A stretch of 46,342 bases of DNA from Paracoccaceae bacterium (GCA_947461435.1 CANHLE010000016.1:1-46342); one strand, 5' to 3'; positions 34,945 to 44,144 are shown, numbered from the stretch's first letter. Notes: generated by a model not told the origin, from the sequence alone. Translations and numbers: made by a program.

Positions 34945-35184
34945 ATGACGTTTGATCAGGATCTGGACTGCGCAGGGCTGTTGTGCCCCCTACCCGTCCT
35001 TAAGGCACGCAAGCGCCTTATTTCCCTCGCACCCGGAAGTGTTCTTCGCGTTCTGGCCTCAGACAAGATGGCCGAAATTGACCTGCCGCACTTTTGTCTT
35101 GAGGCCGGGCACGACTATCTGGGTTGCCAGAAAAAGGGCGATGTGACCGCGCACTACATTCGCCGCGGTGATACAGCCCAATAG
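34945..35184 (+). CDS. TusA-like sulfurtransferase
   Basis: A 79-residue TusA-family protein. The signature LLCPLPVLKARKRL places the persulfide-carrying cysteine at Cys14. The IRF-like two-layer fold has VLRVLASDKMAEIDLPHFC after it. Family members pass sulfur to tRNA thiolation, molybdenum cofactor or other acceptors; this one cannot be narrowed further. The ATG at 34945 has GAGGTGG upstream. It lies across from ccdA and ends at a strong terminator. Confidence 0.9.
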   Translation: MTFDQDLDCAGLLCPLPVLKARKRLISLAPGSVLRVLASDKMAEIDLPHFCLEAGHDYLGCQKKGDVTAHYIRRGDTAQ

Positions 35185-35185
35185 G

Positions 35186-35212
35186 AAAGGCGGCCCAATT
35201 GAGCCGCCTTTT
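35186..35212. terminator. Bidirectional intrinsic terminator between tusA and rne
   Basis: AAAGGCGGC (35186-35194) pairs with GCCGCCTTT (35203-35211) around an eight-base loop. It has a T-run at the plus-strand end and, from the complementary A-run, one on the minus strand too. It starts two bases after the tusA stop and lies 18 bases from the rne stop. Confidence 0.85.
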
Positions 35213-35229
35213 CACTTTATTCCATATTT

Positions 35230-37935
35230 TTAACGGCCCAGATTCCACCAACCTTTTTTCCGTGGGGCGGGCGGCGTATCGTCTGGCACCAAGACCGGCG
35301 ACAAGGCTGGCTCAGCTTGCACCAATGTAACTGCCTCTGAAGGCACTACTACTGCACCTGCGGCCAATGTTTGATCGGCCTCAAGTGTTTCTACAGGAAG
35401 TGCTGCCTTCTTGCTGGCCGTTCGACTACGCGTCGCTTTCGGTTTTGAGGCTTCAGCAGCGCCGTCTGAAGAAGATCCTTCTGTAACCTCGACCTTTGGC
35501 TTGGCACGAGACCGCGTGCTTGGCTTCTTGGCCGAAGTTTCCTCGGTTACAACTTCTGCGCCTGCAGCCGATAGTTCAGGGGCCCGTTCAACCAATGCCC
35601 CTATCTCGGCCGCTGACCCGGATGCCTCATTGGACTTCGGCTTGGATCGTGTGCGCGTGTAGGTCTTCTTGACTACAGGCGCATCAACAACAGGTTCTGA
35701 CACCACGTCAGCTGATGAGCTTTCGGGATTGTCCTCAGGTTCATCATCACCGGAGTCTTCCCCCGAATCCTCATCACCGGCCGTATCTTCGGTCTGACCA
35801 ATTATCGCACCGTTCGGGCCCGAACCACCCTTTTTCCGGCGACGACGGCGGCGCTTTTTCTTTGCGCCGCCAGAACCTTGACCATCGGACTTTTCACCAG
35901 CGTCGCCAGTCGAAGTCTCGATATCTGCGATCTCACTCTCGACCTCATCCTCGATCTCTTCGTTGATCAGGTCTTCGTCCTCTTCTGCGACGGGGGCCCC
36001 CATAAGGCTCGCATTCCCAGAAACGACAGATGATTGCTCGGGCACAAACCGAGTTGCCGTTTTGAACTTCTCAATAGCGAAATCGGGACTGATCATCGCG
36101 GGATCCGCTTCGATCCGAACTGCCATTCCATATCGGGCTTCGATCAACGCAATGTGCTCACGCTTTTGGTTGATCAAAAAGTTAACAATTCCGATAGGCG
36201 CCTTCAAAAGCACCTCTTTGCTGCGCTTGCGCGTGCCTTCCTCGTCAAGGGCGCGCAGCACCTGAAGGCCCAGACTGTCATCCGACCGGATCAGACCGGT
36301 TCCGTGGCAATGGCTGCAAGGTTGGGTCGTGCTTTCCAGCATGCCAGGACGCAGGCGCTGGCGGGACATTTCCATCAGGCCGAACCCGGAAATCCGTCCA
36401 ACTTGAATGCGTGCGCGATCAGTTTTCAGCTTGTCTTTCAAACGTTTTTCGACTGCTGCGTTGTTGCGCCGCTCTTCCATGTCGATGAAGTCGATGACAA
36501 TCAATCCGGCCAAGTCTCTCAAACGCAACTGGCGTGCAACTTCGTCTGCTGCTTCAAGGTTCGTCTTAAGGGCGGTATCTTCGATGGATCCTTCGCGGGT
36601 CGATCGGCCTGAGTTTACGTCAACAGCAACCAGTGCTTCGGTGATACCAATGACAATGTATCCACCGGACTTCAGCTGGACAACGGGGTTGAACATCCCG
36701 CCGAGGTAGCTTTCAACCTGGAAGCGGGCGAACAACGGCATCGCCTCGTCATAGCGCTTCACGTCTTTCGCATTGGCCGGCATGATCATGCGCATGAAGT
36801 CTTTTGCGGTCCGGTATCCGGCTTCACCTTCCACAAGCACTTCATCGATTTCTTTCGAGTAAAGATCACGAATTGTGCGCTTAATCAGATTACCTTCTTC
36901 ATATATCTGGGCTGGGGCCATCGACTTTAACGTCAACTCCCGAATTTCTTCCCAAAGACGGATCAGATATTCATAGTCACGTTTGATTTCGGGCTTGGTA
37001 CGTTTTGCACCGGCGGTCCGAATGATCAGTCCTGCACCTTCCGGAACTTCGATTTCACCTGCGATTTCTTTCAGTTTCTTGCGGTCAGCCGCCTGGGTAA
37101 TCTTACGGGAAATACCGCCACCGCGGGCAGTATTGGGCATCAGAACGCAATAGCGGCCCGCCAGAGACAGATAGGTGGTCAGCGCTGCGCCCTTGTTGCC
37201 GCGTTCCTCTTTGACCACTTGCACCAGCATGATCTGCCGCACTTTGATCACTTCTTGAATTTTGTACCTGCGCGCGCGGGGACGTCGAGGAGCGGATATT
37301 TCCTCTGATACATCTTCTTCCGCTATGGATTCAATTTCGTCATCCGTATCGGAAGCGTGGTCGATGGCCTTATAGGCACGCTCGGTCTGATCGTTCTCTG
37401 CATGCGATTCGTGATCATGGTCATGGTCGTGCGCATGATCTGAACCATGATCGTGCTGTGGCTCGTCATCGGCGTTTTGCGTATCATCACCTGCGACAAC
37501 GGACTCGTCGTCGAGGTCGATCACATCCATCGATCCGACACTCGCAGACTTTACTGGATCGCTTTGTGATCCTTCGGCCTTTGGCGCCGGACGGGGACGC
37601 GACCGCGGTTTTGACCGTGAGTTGTCTTCCTCGTCTTGGGCACGGTTGAACGCACGCTCTTCATCAAGAAGAGCCTTACGATCGGCCACGGGTATTTGAT
37701 AATAATCGGGATGGATCTCGGCAAAGGCCAAAAAGCCATGACGATTTCCACCGTAGTCCACGAACGCCGCCTGAAGCGAGGGCTCAACACGCGTCACTTT
37801 CGCAAGGTAAATATTCCCTGCAAGTTGGCGTTTGTTTATGGTCTCAAAGTCGAACTCTTCAACCTTGTTTCCGTCAACCACAACGACCCGAGTTTCCTCG
37901 GCGTGGGTGGCATCGATAAGCATTTTTCTTGACAT
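35230..37935 (-). CDS. rne: Ribonuclease E
   Basis: Endoribonuclease that starts mRNA decay and trims rRNA and tRNA precursors. The 901-residue product has an N-terminal S1 domain split by an acidic insertion of about 140 residues (roughly 85-225), then the catalytic DNase I-like domain with Asp439 in AVDVNSGRSTREG and Asp482 in VIDFIDMEERR. The Zn-link is Cys540/Cys543 in CSHCHGTG. The C-terminal 250 residues are disordered, with a Lys/Arg block KKKRRRRRRKKGG and repeated TRSRAKPK-like motifs for RNA or partner binding. The insertion holds a His/Asp-rich run at residues 161-178. Confidence 0.97.
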   Translation of the reverse strand: MSRKMLIDATHAEETRVVVVDGNKVEEFDFETINKRQLAGNIYLAKVTRVEPSLQAAFVDYGGNRHGFLAFAEIHPDYYQIPVADRKALLDEERAFNRAQDEEDNSRSKPRSRPRPAPKAEGSQSDPVKSASVGSMDVIDLDDESVVAGDDTQNADDEPQHDHGSDHAHDHDHDHESHAENDQTERAYKAIDHASDTDDEIESIAEEDVSEEISAPRRPRARRYKIQEVIKVRQIMLVQVVKEERGNKGAALTTYLSLAGRYCVLMPNTARGGGISRKITQAADRKKLKEIAGEIEVPEGAGLIIRTAGAKRTKPEIKRDYEYLIRLWEEIRELTLKSMAPAQIYEEGNLIKRTIRDLYSKEIDEVLVEGEAGYRTAKDFMRMIMPANAKDVKRYDEAMPLFARFQVESYLGGMFNPVVQLKSGGYIVIGITEALVAVDVNSGRSTREGSIEDTALKTNLEAADEVARQLRLRDLAGLIVIDFIDMEERRNNAAVEKRLKDKLKTDRARIQVGRISGFGLMEMSRQRLRPGMLESTTQPCSHCHGTGLIRSDDSLGLQVLRALDEEGTRKRSKEVLLKAPIGIVNFLINQKREHIALIEARYGMAVRIEADPAMISPDFAIEKFKTATRFVPEQSSVVSGNASLMGAPVAEEDEDLINEEIEDEVESEIADIETSTGDAGEKSDGQGSGGAKKKRRRRRRKKGGSGPNGAIIGQTEDTAGDEDSGEDSGDDEPEDNPESSSADVVSEPVVDAPVVKKTYTRTRSKPKSNEASGSAAEIGALVERAPELSAAGAEVVTEETSAKKPSTRSRAKPKVEVTEGSSSDGAAEASKPKATRSRTASKKAALPVETLEADQTLAAGAVVVPSEAVTLVQAEPALSPVLVPDDTPPAPRKKGWWNLGR

Positions 37936-38484
37936 GTTATTCCAATGCGCCGGCCAGACACCCTTGGGCGGGACAAAGGTCCTGCTGTGGATGGCATCAC
38001 GGAAAGGCGGCTTGTTCGGGCGATGACGCGGGCATTACAAGACCGGGCCTTGCCCTGTGGGCAACCCTCGATCTGGCGGTATGCTGTCGCGCGTCTCATC
38101 GCGTATCTTCACCAAGGGCGGTTTTTATTCCACCCGCTTTGCAAAGCCTGCCCTGTCGCTGACAGGAGACAAGCAATTTCACGATCCCTTTTACGGGGCC
38201 GATCCGACGACCCAAGACGGCAAACAGCGATGCCTTGTCTTGGACATAGAATTCCACGGCACACCATAAGCGTGCATCGTCTGACCCTAGCGGCAATTTC
38301 GTGAAAAACACAATAAGAGATTTAGAACCCATACGGTGCTTGGATCGATTGTCTGAAAAGGGACGTGGCAAAGGGGCCGGCACGGAGTTAGCAAAGACAT
38401 GGCACGTCATTTGCAGGTCAAAGCGATCCCTTTTCGAAACCTAAAAACGTCCAAGCGGATTGCGAGTTTCGCCCGCGTCGTCGA
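37936..38484. other. 549-base interval between rne and dctD, little assigned
   Basis: Upstream of rne and downstream of dctD, so the rne promoter should lie in its left part. One small plus-strand frame (38081-38269) looks protein-like. I recognise no RNA gene. The amidase gene that often sits near rne in alphaproteobacteria is not here. Confidence 0.5.
38081..38269 (+). CDS. Hypothetical 62-aa protein, uncertain
   Basis: A short frame from ATG 38081 (or GTG 38057) to TAA. Codon choice (many GGC, GCC, ACC, GAC, CTG) resembles the neighbouring genes, and the sequence (FTKGGFYSTRFAKPALSL, then TGDKQFHDPFYGADP, and CLVLDIEFHGTP at the end) looks like a folded soluble protein, not random translation. 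I know no family for it. The ribosome site is weak. It could be the end of a frame-shifted longer gene, as the overlapping frame from 37945 is also open. Confidence 0.4.
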   Translation: MLSRVSSRIFTKGGFYSTRFAKPALSLTGDKQFHDPFYGADPTTQDGKQRCLVLDIEFHGTP

Positions 38485-39813
38485 TCAAACGTAGTCTTGC
38501 CTTTGCAGCGCATATTTGGCCATCTTTTCGTTCAATGTCCTGCGTGGAAGACACAATTCTTCCATCACAGCAACGATCGAACCTTTGTGTCGACGCATCG
38601 TGTTGTCGATCAACATTCGCTCGAAGGATTCGACATAATCCTTCAGGGGCTTGCCCTCTGTCGTCAAAGCCGGACCGGAAGCCTCGTTGTCCGCCATCAA
38701 AAGTGAGGCGATCGACCCTGAACCCCGACGGTTTTGCAAAACTGCGCGCTCAGCGATATTCACCAATTGGCGCACGTTACCGGGCCAAGGAGCCTGCAGA
38801 AGTTGGGCTGCTTCTTGGGCTGTGACGGGGGGCGCTTCGCAGCCGTATTCTTCGGAAAACTGCTCAGACATTCGGGTGAAGAGTGTCAAAATATCTTCCC
38901 CGCGCGCACGAAGGGGGGGCAGCACGATAGTCATCGCGCCCAAACGATAGAAGAGGTCCGGCCGTAAAATATCTTCTAGAGTTTTGTCCGGGCTATGTTC
39001 GTTACAAATTGCGATGATGCGGGTTTCGGGCGGCGTGCCTTGTTCATTGATCATCGTCAAAAGCCGCGATTGCAGCGCATGTGATAAGCTTTCGATGTCC
39101 TCCAGGCACAAGGTGCCACCACGTGCTTCTTCGACCATCGGAACCGCACCGTCGTCTGACGGGCCAAAAAGTTTCGCGGTCAATTGATCCTCTGACCAAG
39201 CCGCACAGGATATCGTCAAATACTTCCGCCCACCTCGCGGTCCAACGGCATGCAGCGCATGCGCGACCAGCGTCTTTCCCGTACCTGTTTCACCATCAAT
39301 CAAAACATGGCTATCAGCTTGCCCAAGGTCCAAGATATCTTCGCGAAGGCGCTCCATCACGGGGCTACCGCCGATCAATTTTTGCATCATGACCGTGCCG
39401 TCGGACAATTCTTTGCGCAGGGCACGATTGTCCAAAGTCATGCGTCGGGCCTGCGTAGCGCGCTTGGCAAGTTCTGTCATGCGGTCCGGGTTGAATGGCT
39501 TTTCCAGAAAATCAAAGGCCCCGATGCGCATCGCCTCAACGGCCATTGGAACATCACCATGTCCGGTAATCAAGATGACCGGCAATCCCGAATCCATCCC
39601 CATGAGGCGCTTTAGAAACGCCATGCCGTCCATGCCAGGCATCTTGATATCGCTGACAACTACGCCGGAAAACTCTGGGCCAATCACCTTCAAGGCATCT
39701 TCGGCGCTGGCATAGGTTTCCGTATCGAAGCCTGACAGAGCCAACCATTGGCTGACCGATTGCCGCATGTCCGCTTCGTCATCTACGATCGCAACTTTCA
39801 TCGCCCGAGCCAT
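38485..39813 (-). CDS. dctD: DctD-like response regulator of the NtrC family, GAFTGA motif missing
   Basis: Response regulator paired with the DctB kinase gene. The receiver domain has the phosphorylation site Asp55 in VVVSDIKMPGMDG. The AAA+ domain has Walker A GETGTGKT (174-181), LPPLRARGEDILTLF and RPDLFYRLGAM. The C-terminal Fis-type helix-turn-helix is GSIVAVMEELCLPRRTLNEKM. Where sigma-54 activators have GAFTGA, this protein reads LFGPSDDGAVPMVEEARGG (215-233), and Walker B reads LCLEDI instead of LFLDEI. It may therefore not activate sigma-54 RNA polymerase. The stop-to-start gap after dctB is 17 bases. C4-dicarboxylate control is inferred from family; no dctP, dctQ or dctM is near. 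Confidence 0.88.
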   Translation of the reverse strand: MARAMKVAIVDDEADMRQSVSQWLALSGFDTETYASAEDALKVIGPEFSGVVVSDIKMPGMDGMAFLKRLMGMDSGLPVILITGHGDVPMAVEAMRIGAFDFLEKPFNPDRMTELAKRATQARRMTLDNRALRKELSDGTVMMQKLIGGSPVMERLREDILDLGQADSHVLIDGETGTGKTLVAHALHAVGPRGGRKYLTISCAAWSEDQLTAKLFGPSDDGAVPMVEEARGGTLCLEDIESLSHALQSRLLTMINEQGTPPETRIIAICNEHSPDKTLEDILRPDLFYRLGAMTIVLPPLRARGEDILTLFTRMSEQFSEEYGCEAPPVTAQEAAQLLQAPWPGNVRQLVNIAERAVLQNRRGSGSIASLLMADNEASGPALTTEGKPLKDYVESFERMLIDNTMRRHKGSIVAVMEELCLPRRTLNEKMAKYALQRQDYV

Positions 39814-39830
39814 GGTCTTCCTTTCAACAT

Positions 39831-41624
39831 TTATTCTGCTGCTTCCTGTTCGGCCCCGATGACCGGCAGGTGCATCTCAAATACGGCGCCACCGTCTTCG
39901 GCATTATGCGCCGTCAACCGTCCACCAAGATCGCTCATAATCGACGAGGAGATCGCAAGGCCCAGTCCCACGCCTTCTCCGGGTTTCTTAGTTGTGTAAA
40001 AGGGTTCGAAAATGTTTTCGAACTCCTTGATACCCGGGCCATTGTCACGCACCAGGATAACGCCCTGTTTACCGGCGGTCAGGATCAGATCAACACGCGG
40101 TTCTCGCACGTCCTTGGTGGCGTCCAACGCATTGCGCAAGAGGTTGATAATCACCTGCTCCAATCTTAGCCGATCTGCCAAGACCATTACCGGCTGCCGA
40201 GGAAGCGTCCGAGTGATTTTGACCACTCGGGCTTTCAGTTGGGGCTCCATCATCGACAACGCCGTAGAAAGGCACTGTCGAAGATCAACGGGTTCTAATG
40301 CTTCCGTCCCCTTGCGGGCGTATGACTTCAATTGACGCGTTATGGCGCCCATGCGTTCGATCAAGTCATCGATGCGCTGAAATGATGACAAAGCCTCTTC
40401 GGGCCGCTTTCGCACAAGCAGTAGCCGGGCGCCCGCAAGGTAAGTCTTCATCGCAGCAAGGGGCTGGTTCAATTCATGGCTGACGGCCGCGGACATCTCT
40501 CCCAACGCGGCCAGCTTGGAAGATTGGGCCAGCGTCAACTCGGCGACTTCAAGTGTTTTCTGGACCTTTTCACGCTCTGCGATTTCTCGGCTAAGCCGAG
40601 AGTTCAAAAGCCGCAATTCGGCGGACTCTCGCTTCGCAACCATGGATTGCGACCAGGCGCGCCGCGACAAGATGTAAAAGGTCATGGTCATGAAAATTGC
40701 AAAACCCATGATTTCAAGCGCCAAGACACCGTTGACCTTTTCGCGAACAGAATCGTAGGCCGCAAAGCTGACCATCCGCCACCCTTGGAAGGGCACTCGA
40801 GCATCAGTTCGAAGAACACCCTCTCCACGCAAATACGCATCTGGAGGATTCTGGGCAAAACCCTTCGTGACCGACAGCGCTCTATCAAAGACAGAAGGAA
40901 CATCCGTGGTCGTCGTTACTTCGTCCAGAGACATTCCGTGCCAGCGTGATTCCGTGGCCAAGACAACTTTGTTTTCACTGTCAGTTACAAGGACAACGTC
41001 TTGCAATCCTGACCAAGCGCGTTCGTATTTTGAAAGATCAGCAGCGACAACAATAACCCCTGCAAGTTTCCCCTCAAACAGTATGACACGGCTGTAAGTA
41101 AAGTCGAAGCCGCCACCGGGGGCCTCTGACGTACTGAACACCGTGTCTACTGACCGGCTGGCTTGGACAAAATAGGGTCTGGACCTGTGATTGGTTCCCA
41201 ACAGATTGCGGTTCGTCGCCCCACGGACGATACCATCACTATCCAAGAGCAAGATCGATGCTGCATTGATCTCGTCTTGCACCCCCATCAGGCGCCGCGA
41301 TGTGTCCGAAAACTCCCCTTTGGCGAGAGCTTCTGAAATGGCAGGATCGCCAGACAAGAGCAGCGGAACGATAGATGTTCGCTGCAACTCAGAGATAATA
41401 TTTCCTGAGTAGAATGCGAGCCGCAGTTCCGCTCTGTTGCGTGTCGTTTCAGTGAAACGTTCAGACATCCATCTGTTCGTGACCAGAACAACACCAATGG
41501 CCATAAGAACCACCAAACCGAGTGCGAGCCTGACCCACCAAGCAGCATTTTGGCCGCCAGGGCCCGCACCGCTTCGTCCCGGATTGCGCTCGACATGTGC
41601 CACTTTGAGGGTTCCTTCACTCAT
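39831..41624 (-). CDS. dctB: DctB-like sensor histidine kinase
   Basis: A 597-residue inner-membrane sensor. The first membrane helix is at about residues 29-49, a periplasmic double-PAS/dCache-like domain follows (about 50-295), and the second helix is at about 297-320. A coiled-coil linker leads to the H-box GEMSAAVSHELNQPLAAMK with His383, then the ATPase motifs INLLRNALDATKD (N), VRDNGPGI (G1) and GEGVGLGLAIS (G2). The architecture and the ELNQPL H-box match DctB, which senses C4-dicarboxylates. The ligand is inferred from the family. Confidence 0.9.
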   Translation of the reverse strand: MSEGTLKVAHVERNPGRSGAGPGGQNAAWWVRLALGLVVLMAIGVVLVTNRWMSERFTETTRNRAELRLAFYSGNIISELQRTSIVPLLLSGDPAISEALAKGEFSDTSRRLMGVQDEINAASILLLDSDGIVRGATNRNLLGTNHRSRPYFVQASRSVDTVFSTSEAPGGGFDFTYSRVILFEGKLAGVIVVAADLSKYERAWSGLQDVVLVTDSENKVVLATESRWHGMSLDEVTTTTDVPSVFDRALSVTKGFAQNPPDAYLRGEGVLRTDARVPFQGWRMVSFAAYDSVREKVNGVLALEIMGFAIFMTMTFYILSRRAWSQSMVAKRESAELRLLNSRLSREIAEREKVQKTLEVAELTLAQSSKLAALGEMSAAVSHELNQPLAAMKTYLAGARLLLVRKRPEEALSSFQRIDDLIERMGAITRQLKSYARKGTEALEPVDLRQCLSTALSMMEPQLKARVVKITRTLPRQPVMVLADRLRLEQVIINLLRNALDATKDVREPRVDLILTAGKQGVILVRDNGPGIKEFENIFEPFYTTKKPGEGVGLGLAISSSIMSDLGGRLTAHNAEDGGAVFEMHLPVIGAEQEAAE

Positions 41625-41670
41625 GGCCCAAAGTTAGGCCCGCAGGACCTATGTCTCAACAGGGCTTCCC

Positions 41671-42339
41671 CTAGGCAAGCGCCATCCCGCCCATCAGAGA
41701 TTTGAACAAACCGGCGCCGCCCACGCCGCCATGACGTTGGTCTACAACACGTTCGGGATGCGGCATCATCCCCAAAACACGGCGGTTTTCGGACAGCACA
41801 CCCGCGATATCCGCAATAGAGCCGTTCGGATTGATGCCATAAGTAAAAGCAATTCGATCCTCGCCCTTCAGCTTTGCCAGACCGTCTTGGTCAATCAAAT
41901 AATTTCCGTCGTGATGGGCAATTGGAATGTTAATCGACTGACCTGATGCGTAGGTCGAAGTGAACGCACTTGCCGTGGTCGCAACATGCAGGTTTTGCAT
42001 TCTGCAGATGAATTTTAGACCGGCGTTGCGCATCAGGGCCCCCGGCAATAGCCGCATTTCAGTCAATACCTGAAACCCATTGCAAATACCCAGAACATAT
42101 CCCCCCCGGGCCGCATGTGCCACCACAGCGGCAGCGATGGGCGATTGAGCGGCAATTGCACCGCAACGCAAGTAATCGCCAAAAGAAAATCCCCCCGGAA
42201 TACCGACGACATCCGTTCCTGCGGGCAAAGACGTATCCTTGTGCCAGACACGCGAAACCTCAAAACCAGAAAGTGCGAATCCCTCAGCAAGATCGCGATC
42301 GCAGTTTGAACCGGGGAAGGTGACGACGGCAGCTTTCAT
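41671..42339 (-). CDS. purQ: Phosphoribosylformylglycinamidine synthase subunit PurQ
   Basis: Glutaminase subunit that feeds ammonia to PurL in purine synthesis. The 222-residue product starts MKAAVVTFPGSNCDRD, the class signature. The nucleophile is Cys86 in VLGICNGFQVL, and the catalytic His/Glu pair is in MMPHPER near the end. I use the ATG at 42339 with AGGAGCG upstream. Its usual neighbour purS is 1.5 kb away, separated by the alcohol dehydrogenase gene. Confidence 0.96.
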   Translation of the reverse strand: MKAAVVTFPGSNCDRDLAEGFALSGFEVSRVWHKDTSLPAGTDVVGIPGGFSFGDYLRCGAIAAQSPIAAAVVAHAARGGYVLGICNGFQVLTEMRLLPGALMRNAGLKFICRMQNLHVATTASAFTSTYASGQSINIPIAHHDGNYLIDQDGLAKLKGEDRIAFTYGINPNGSIADIAGVLSENRRVLGMMPHPERVVDQRHGGVGGAGLFKSLMGGMALA

Positions 42340-42495
42340 GGCGGCGCTCCTATAAATATTCTGAACTGCGCATACCTCAAAGCCGACTAAGGAACCAGAC
42401 CCTGAGCGGACTGAGCAATCCGATTTTTCCTTAGGCCGACGGACCACGCGTGGGTCGCATCGAAAGACTGATTACGTTCTGAGGCTTTGAAAGGT

Positions 42496-43533
42496 TTAGT
42501 TTGCAAAACTGGTGATGACCGCAACGCCGGGCGGCATCGGCGCGTTGAAGGCGCGAAGTTCCGAACTGGCCTCAGACAAGGAAACATGCCGCGCTACAAT
42601 GGGGCGCACATCCACTTTTCCTGTTTCAATCAACGTCAAAAGTGAGGGGTAGCGCCAACTTGGCATGCCTCGGGTCCCGAAGAGGGCCAATTGTTTCATG
42701 TAAACTGCATTCATATTGATAGGCATAACGGCGGTATGGCCTGTTGGAAGGCCAACCTGAACATGCCGTCCCAGTGGGCGCAGGCATCCAAGAGAGGCAT
42801 TCGTGGTCTCGGCAATTCCCAAGGCCTCGACGCTTACATGTGCTCCGCCCCGTGTTATTTCGACGATCTTGGACGCAACATCACCGTCGCGTGCATTAAC
42901 GGCCACTTCAGCGCCCAAACTTAGCGCGTGATCAAGACGCTCTTGGACAATATCCACGACGACCACGCGTGCGCCAAGCGCAAGCCCAATCAACAGCACG
43001 GAAAGTCCAATGCCTCCAGTGCCATGGACTGCCAACCATTCGCCGGCTTGCAGGCCTGCACGCCCCGTCAACGCTTGAAACGCCGTTGTAACGCGGCAGC
43101 CAAGGCCGGCAGCAAGCGCCGGGGTCAAGCTGTCTGGCAGGCGCGCAAGGTTGTGGGCATGGGGCGCAGAAACATATTCAGCATAGGCCCCCGGTTCGCC
43201 AAACCCCGGCACACGTTGCGCCCGGCACGTCGTTGTCTGCCCGGACCGACATTCCGGGCAGGCCCCGCAGGACAGGATGAAGGGGGCAATCACCCTGTCC
43301 CCCACCCGCCATTGGGACAAAGGTCCACTCTCGACCACCTCACCGCAGTATTCGTGACCAGGTATTGCGCCCGGTTTCACTTTCGGATGCTCGCCCACCC
43401 AGCCATGCCAGTCACTGCGGCATATTCCGCAAGCCAAAACTCGTAAAACAACGCCGTCGGCCTCGCACCGCGGATCTGGGACGGATTCTAAACTCAAATC
43501 GGCATTGTATTCGCGAATGACTGCAGCACGCAT
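42496..43533 (-). CDS. Zinc-dependent alcohol dehydrogenase family protein
   Basis: A 345-residue medium-chain dehydrogenase. Catalytic zinc ligands are in ACGICRSDWHGW (Cys) and GHEYCGE (His, Glu). The structural zinc lobe has four cysteines in CGACPECRSGQTTTC. The nucleotide-binding Rossmann motif is HGTGGIGLS, and the VVVDIV end suggests NAD. The alcohol or aldehyde substrate is unknown. AAGGAA lies seven bases before the ATG. It interrupts the purS-purQ neighbourhood and has its own long upstream region. Confidence 0.92.
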   Translation of the reverse strand: MRAAVIREYNADLSLESVPDPRCEADGVVLRVLACGICRSDWHGWVGEHPKVKPGAIPGHEYCGEVVESGPLSQWRVGDRVIAPFILSCGACPECRSGQTTTCRAQRVPGFGEPGAYAEYVSAPHAHNLARLPDSLTPALAAGLGCRVTTAFQALTGRAGLQAGEWLAVHGTGGIGLSVLLIGLALGARVVVVDIVQERLDHALSLGAEVAVNARDGDVASKIVEITRGGAHVSVEALGIAETTNASLGCLRPLGRHVQVGLPTGHTAVMPINMNAVYMKQLALFGTRGMPSWRYPSLLTLIETGKVDVRPIVARHVSLSEASSELRAFNAPMPPGVAVITSFAN

Positions 43534-43839
43534 GCATGGGTTCCTTCATGTTGGACAGGCTCGCCCTTCGGGACCATCTGTAACTTGGCAGTCATTCATT
43601 CAAGACACAAAAGTATACGATAGCAGTGTCTTTACTGGACAGCGAATACCAACAGCAAAAATACGATTTTGAGACACCAAAGCACCAGAAAAAACTTGAC
43701 CAGCTTTCTTATCACAGGCCGATCCTTTCACCCGTAATGCTAAAAGCACCGATTTCCTGTAAGGATAAATGCCCGCACTGTATCGCTGGATAAGGCCCTG
43801 ACACGAAAAGGCAGCCAGATCGATTGGCCTTGGCGCCTA
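43534..43839. other. 306-base non-coding gap between purS and the ADH gene
   Basis: I see no gene, tRNA or strong hairpin. It is AT-richer than its surroundings and lies upstream of the alcohol dehydrogenase, so it probably holds that gene's promoter. Confidence 0.5.
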
Positions 43840-44079
43840 TCAGATAATCTCTACGCGATAGCTTTCGATGACCGTGTTTGCCAAAAGCTTTTCACACATC
43901 CCCTTTACATTGGCCTCAGCCAGCGCTCTGTCGCCGTCGGCCATTTCCAACTCAATCACCTTGCCTTGACGTACGCCCGTGACACCAGCAAAGCCCAAGG
44001 TGCCCAAAGCATGGCGGACTGCCTCGCCCTGAACATCGAGTACGCCGGCTTTCAACATAACGGTGACGCGGGCTTTCAT
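43840..44079 (-). CDS. purS: Phosphoribosylformylglycinamidine synthase subunit PurS
   Basis: Small subunit that joins PurL and PurQ in the third committed purine step. The 79-residue product matches PurS throughout: KARVTVMLKAGVLDVQGEAV, then HALGTLGFAGVTGVRQGKVIELE (described in part only) and a C-terminal YRVEII. GGAGGAAG lies four bases before the ATG. It follows purC after 65 bases on the same strand. Confidence 0.96.
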   Translation of the reverse strand: MKARVTVMLKAGVLDVQGEAVRHALGTLGFAGVTGVRQGKVIELEMADGDRALAEANVKGMCEKLLANTVIESYRVEII

Positions 44080-44144
44080 CGGGCTTCCTCCGGTTTTGAA
44101 GTGATGGATCGCCCATACCCAAGGGCAAACGGGGCAGCAAGAGT

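Noticed and set aside
43534-43839. Possible riboswitch or tRNA in the gap upstream of the dehydrogenase
   Set aside because: No cloverleaf and no purine riboswitch-like stems could be found by eye.
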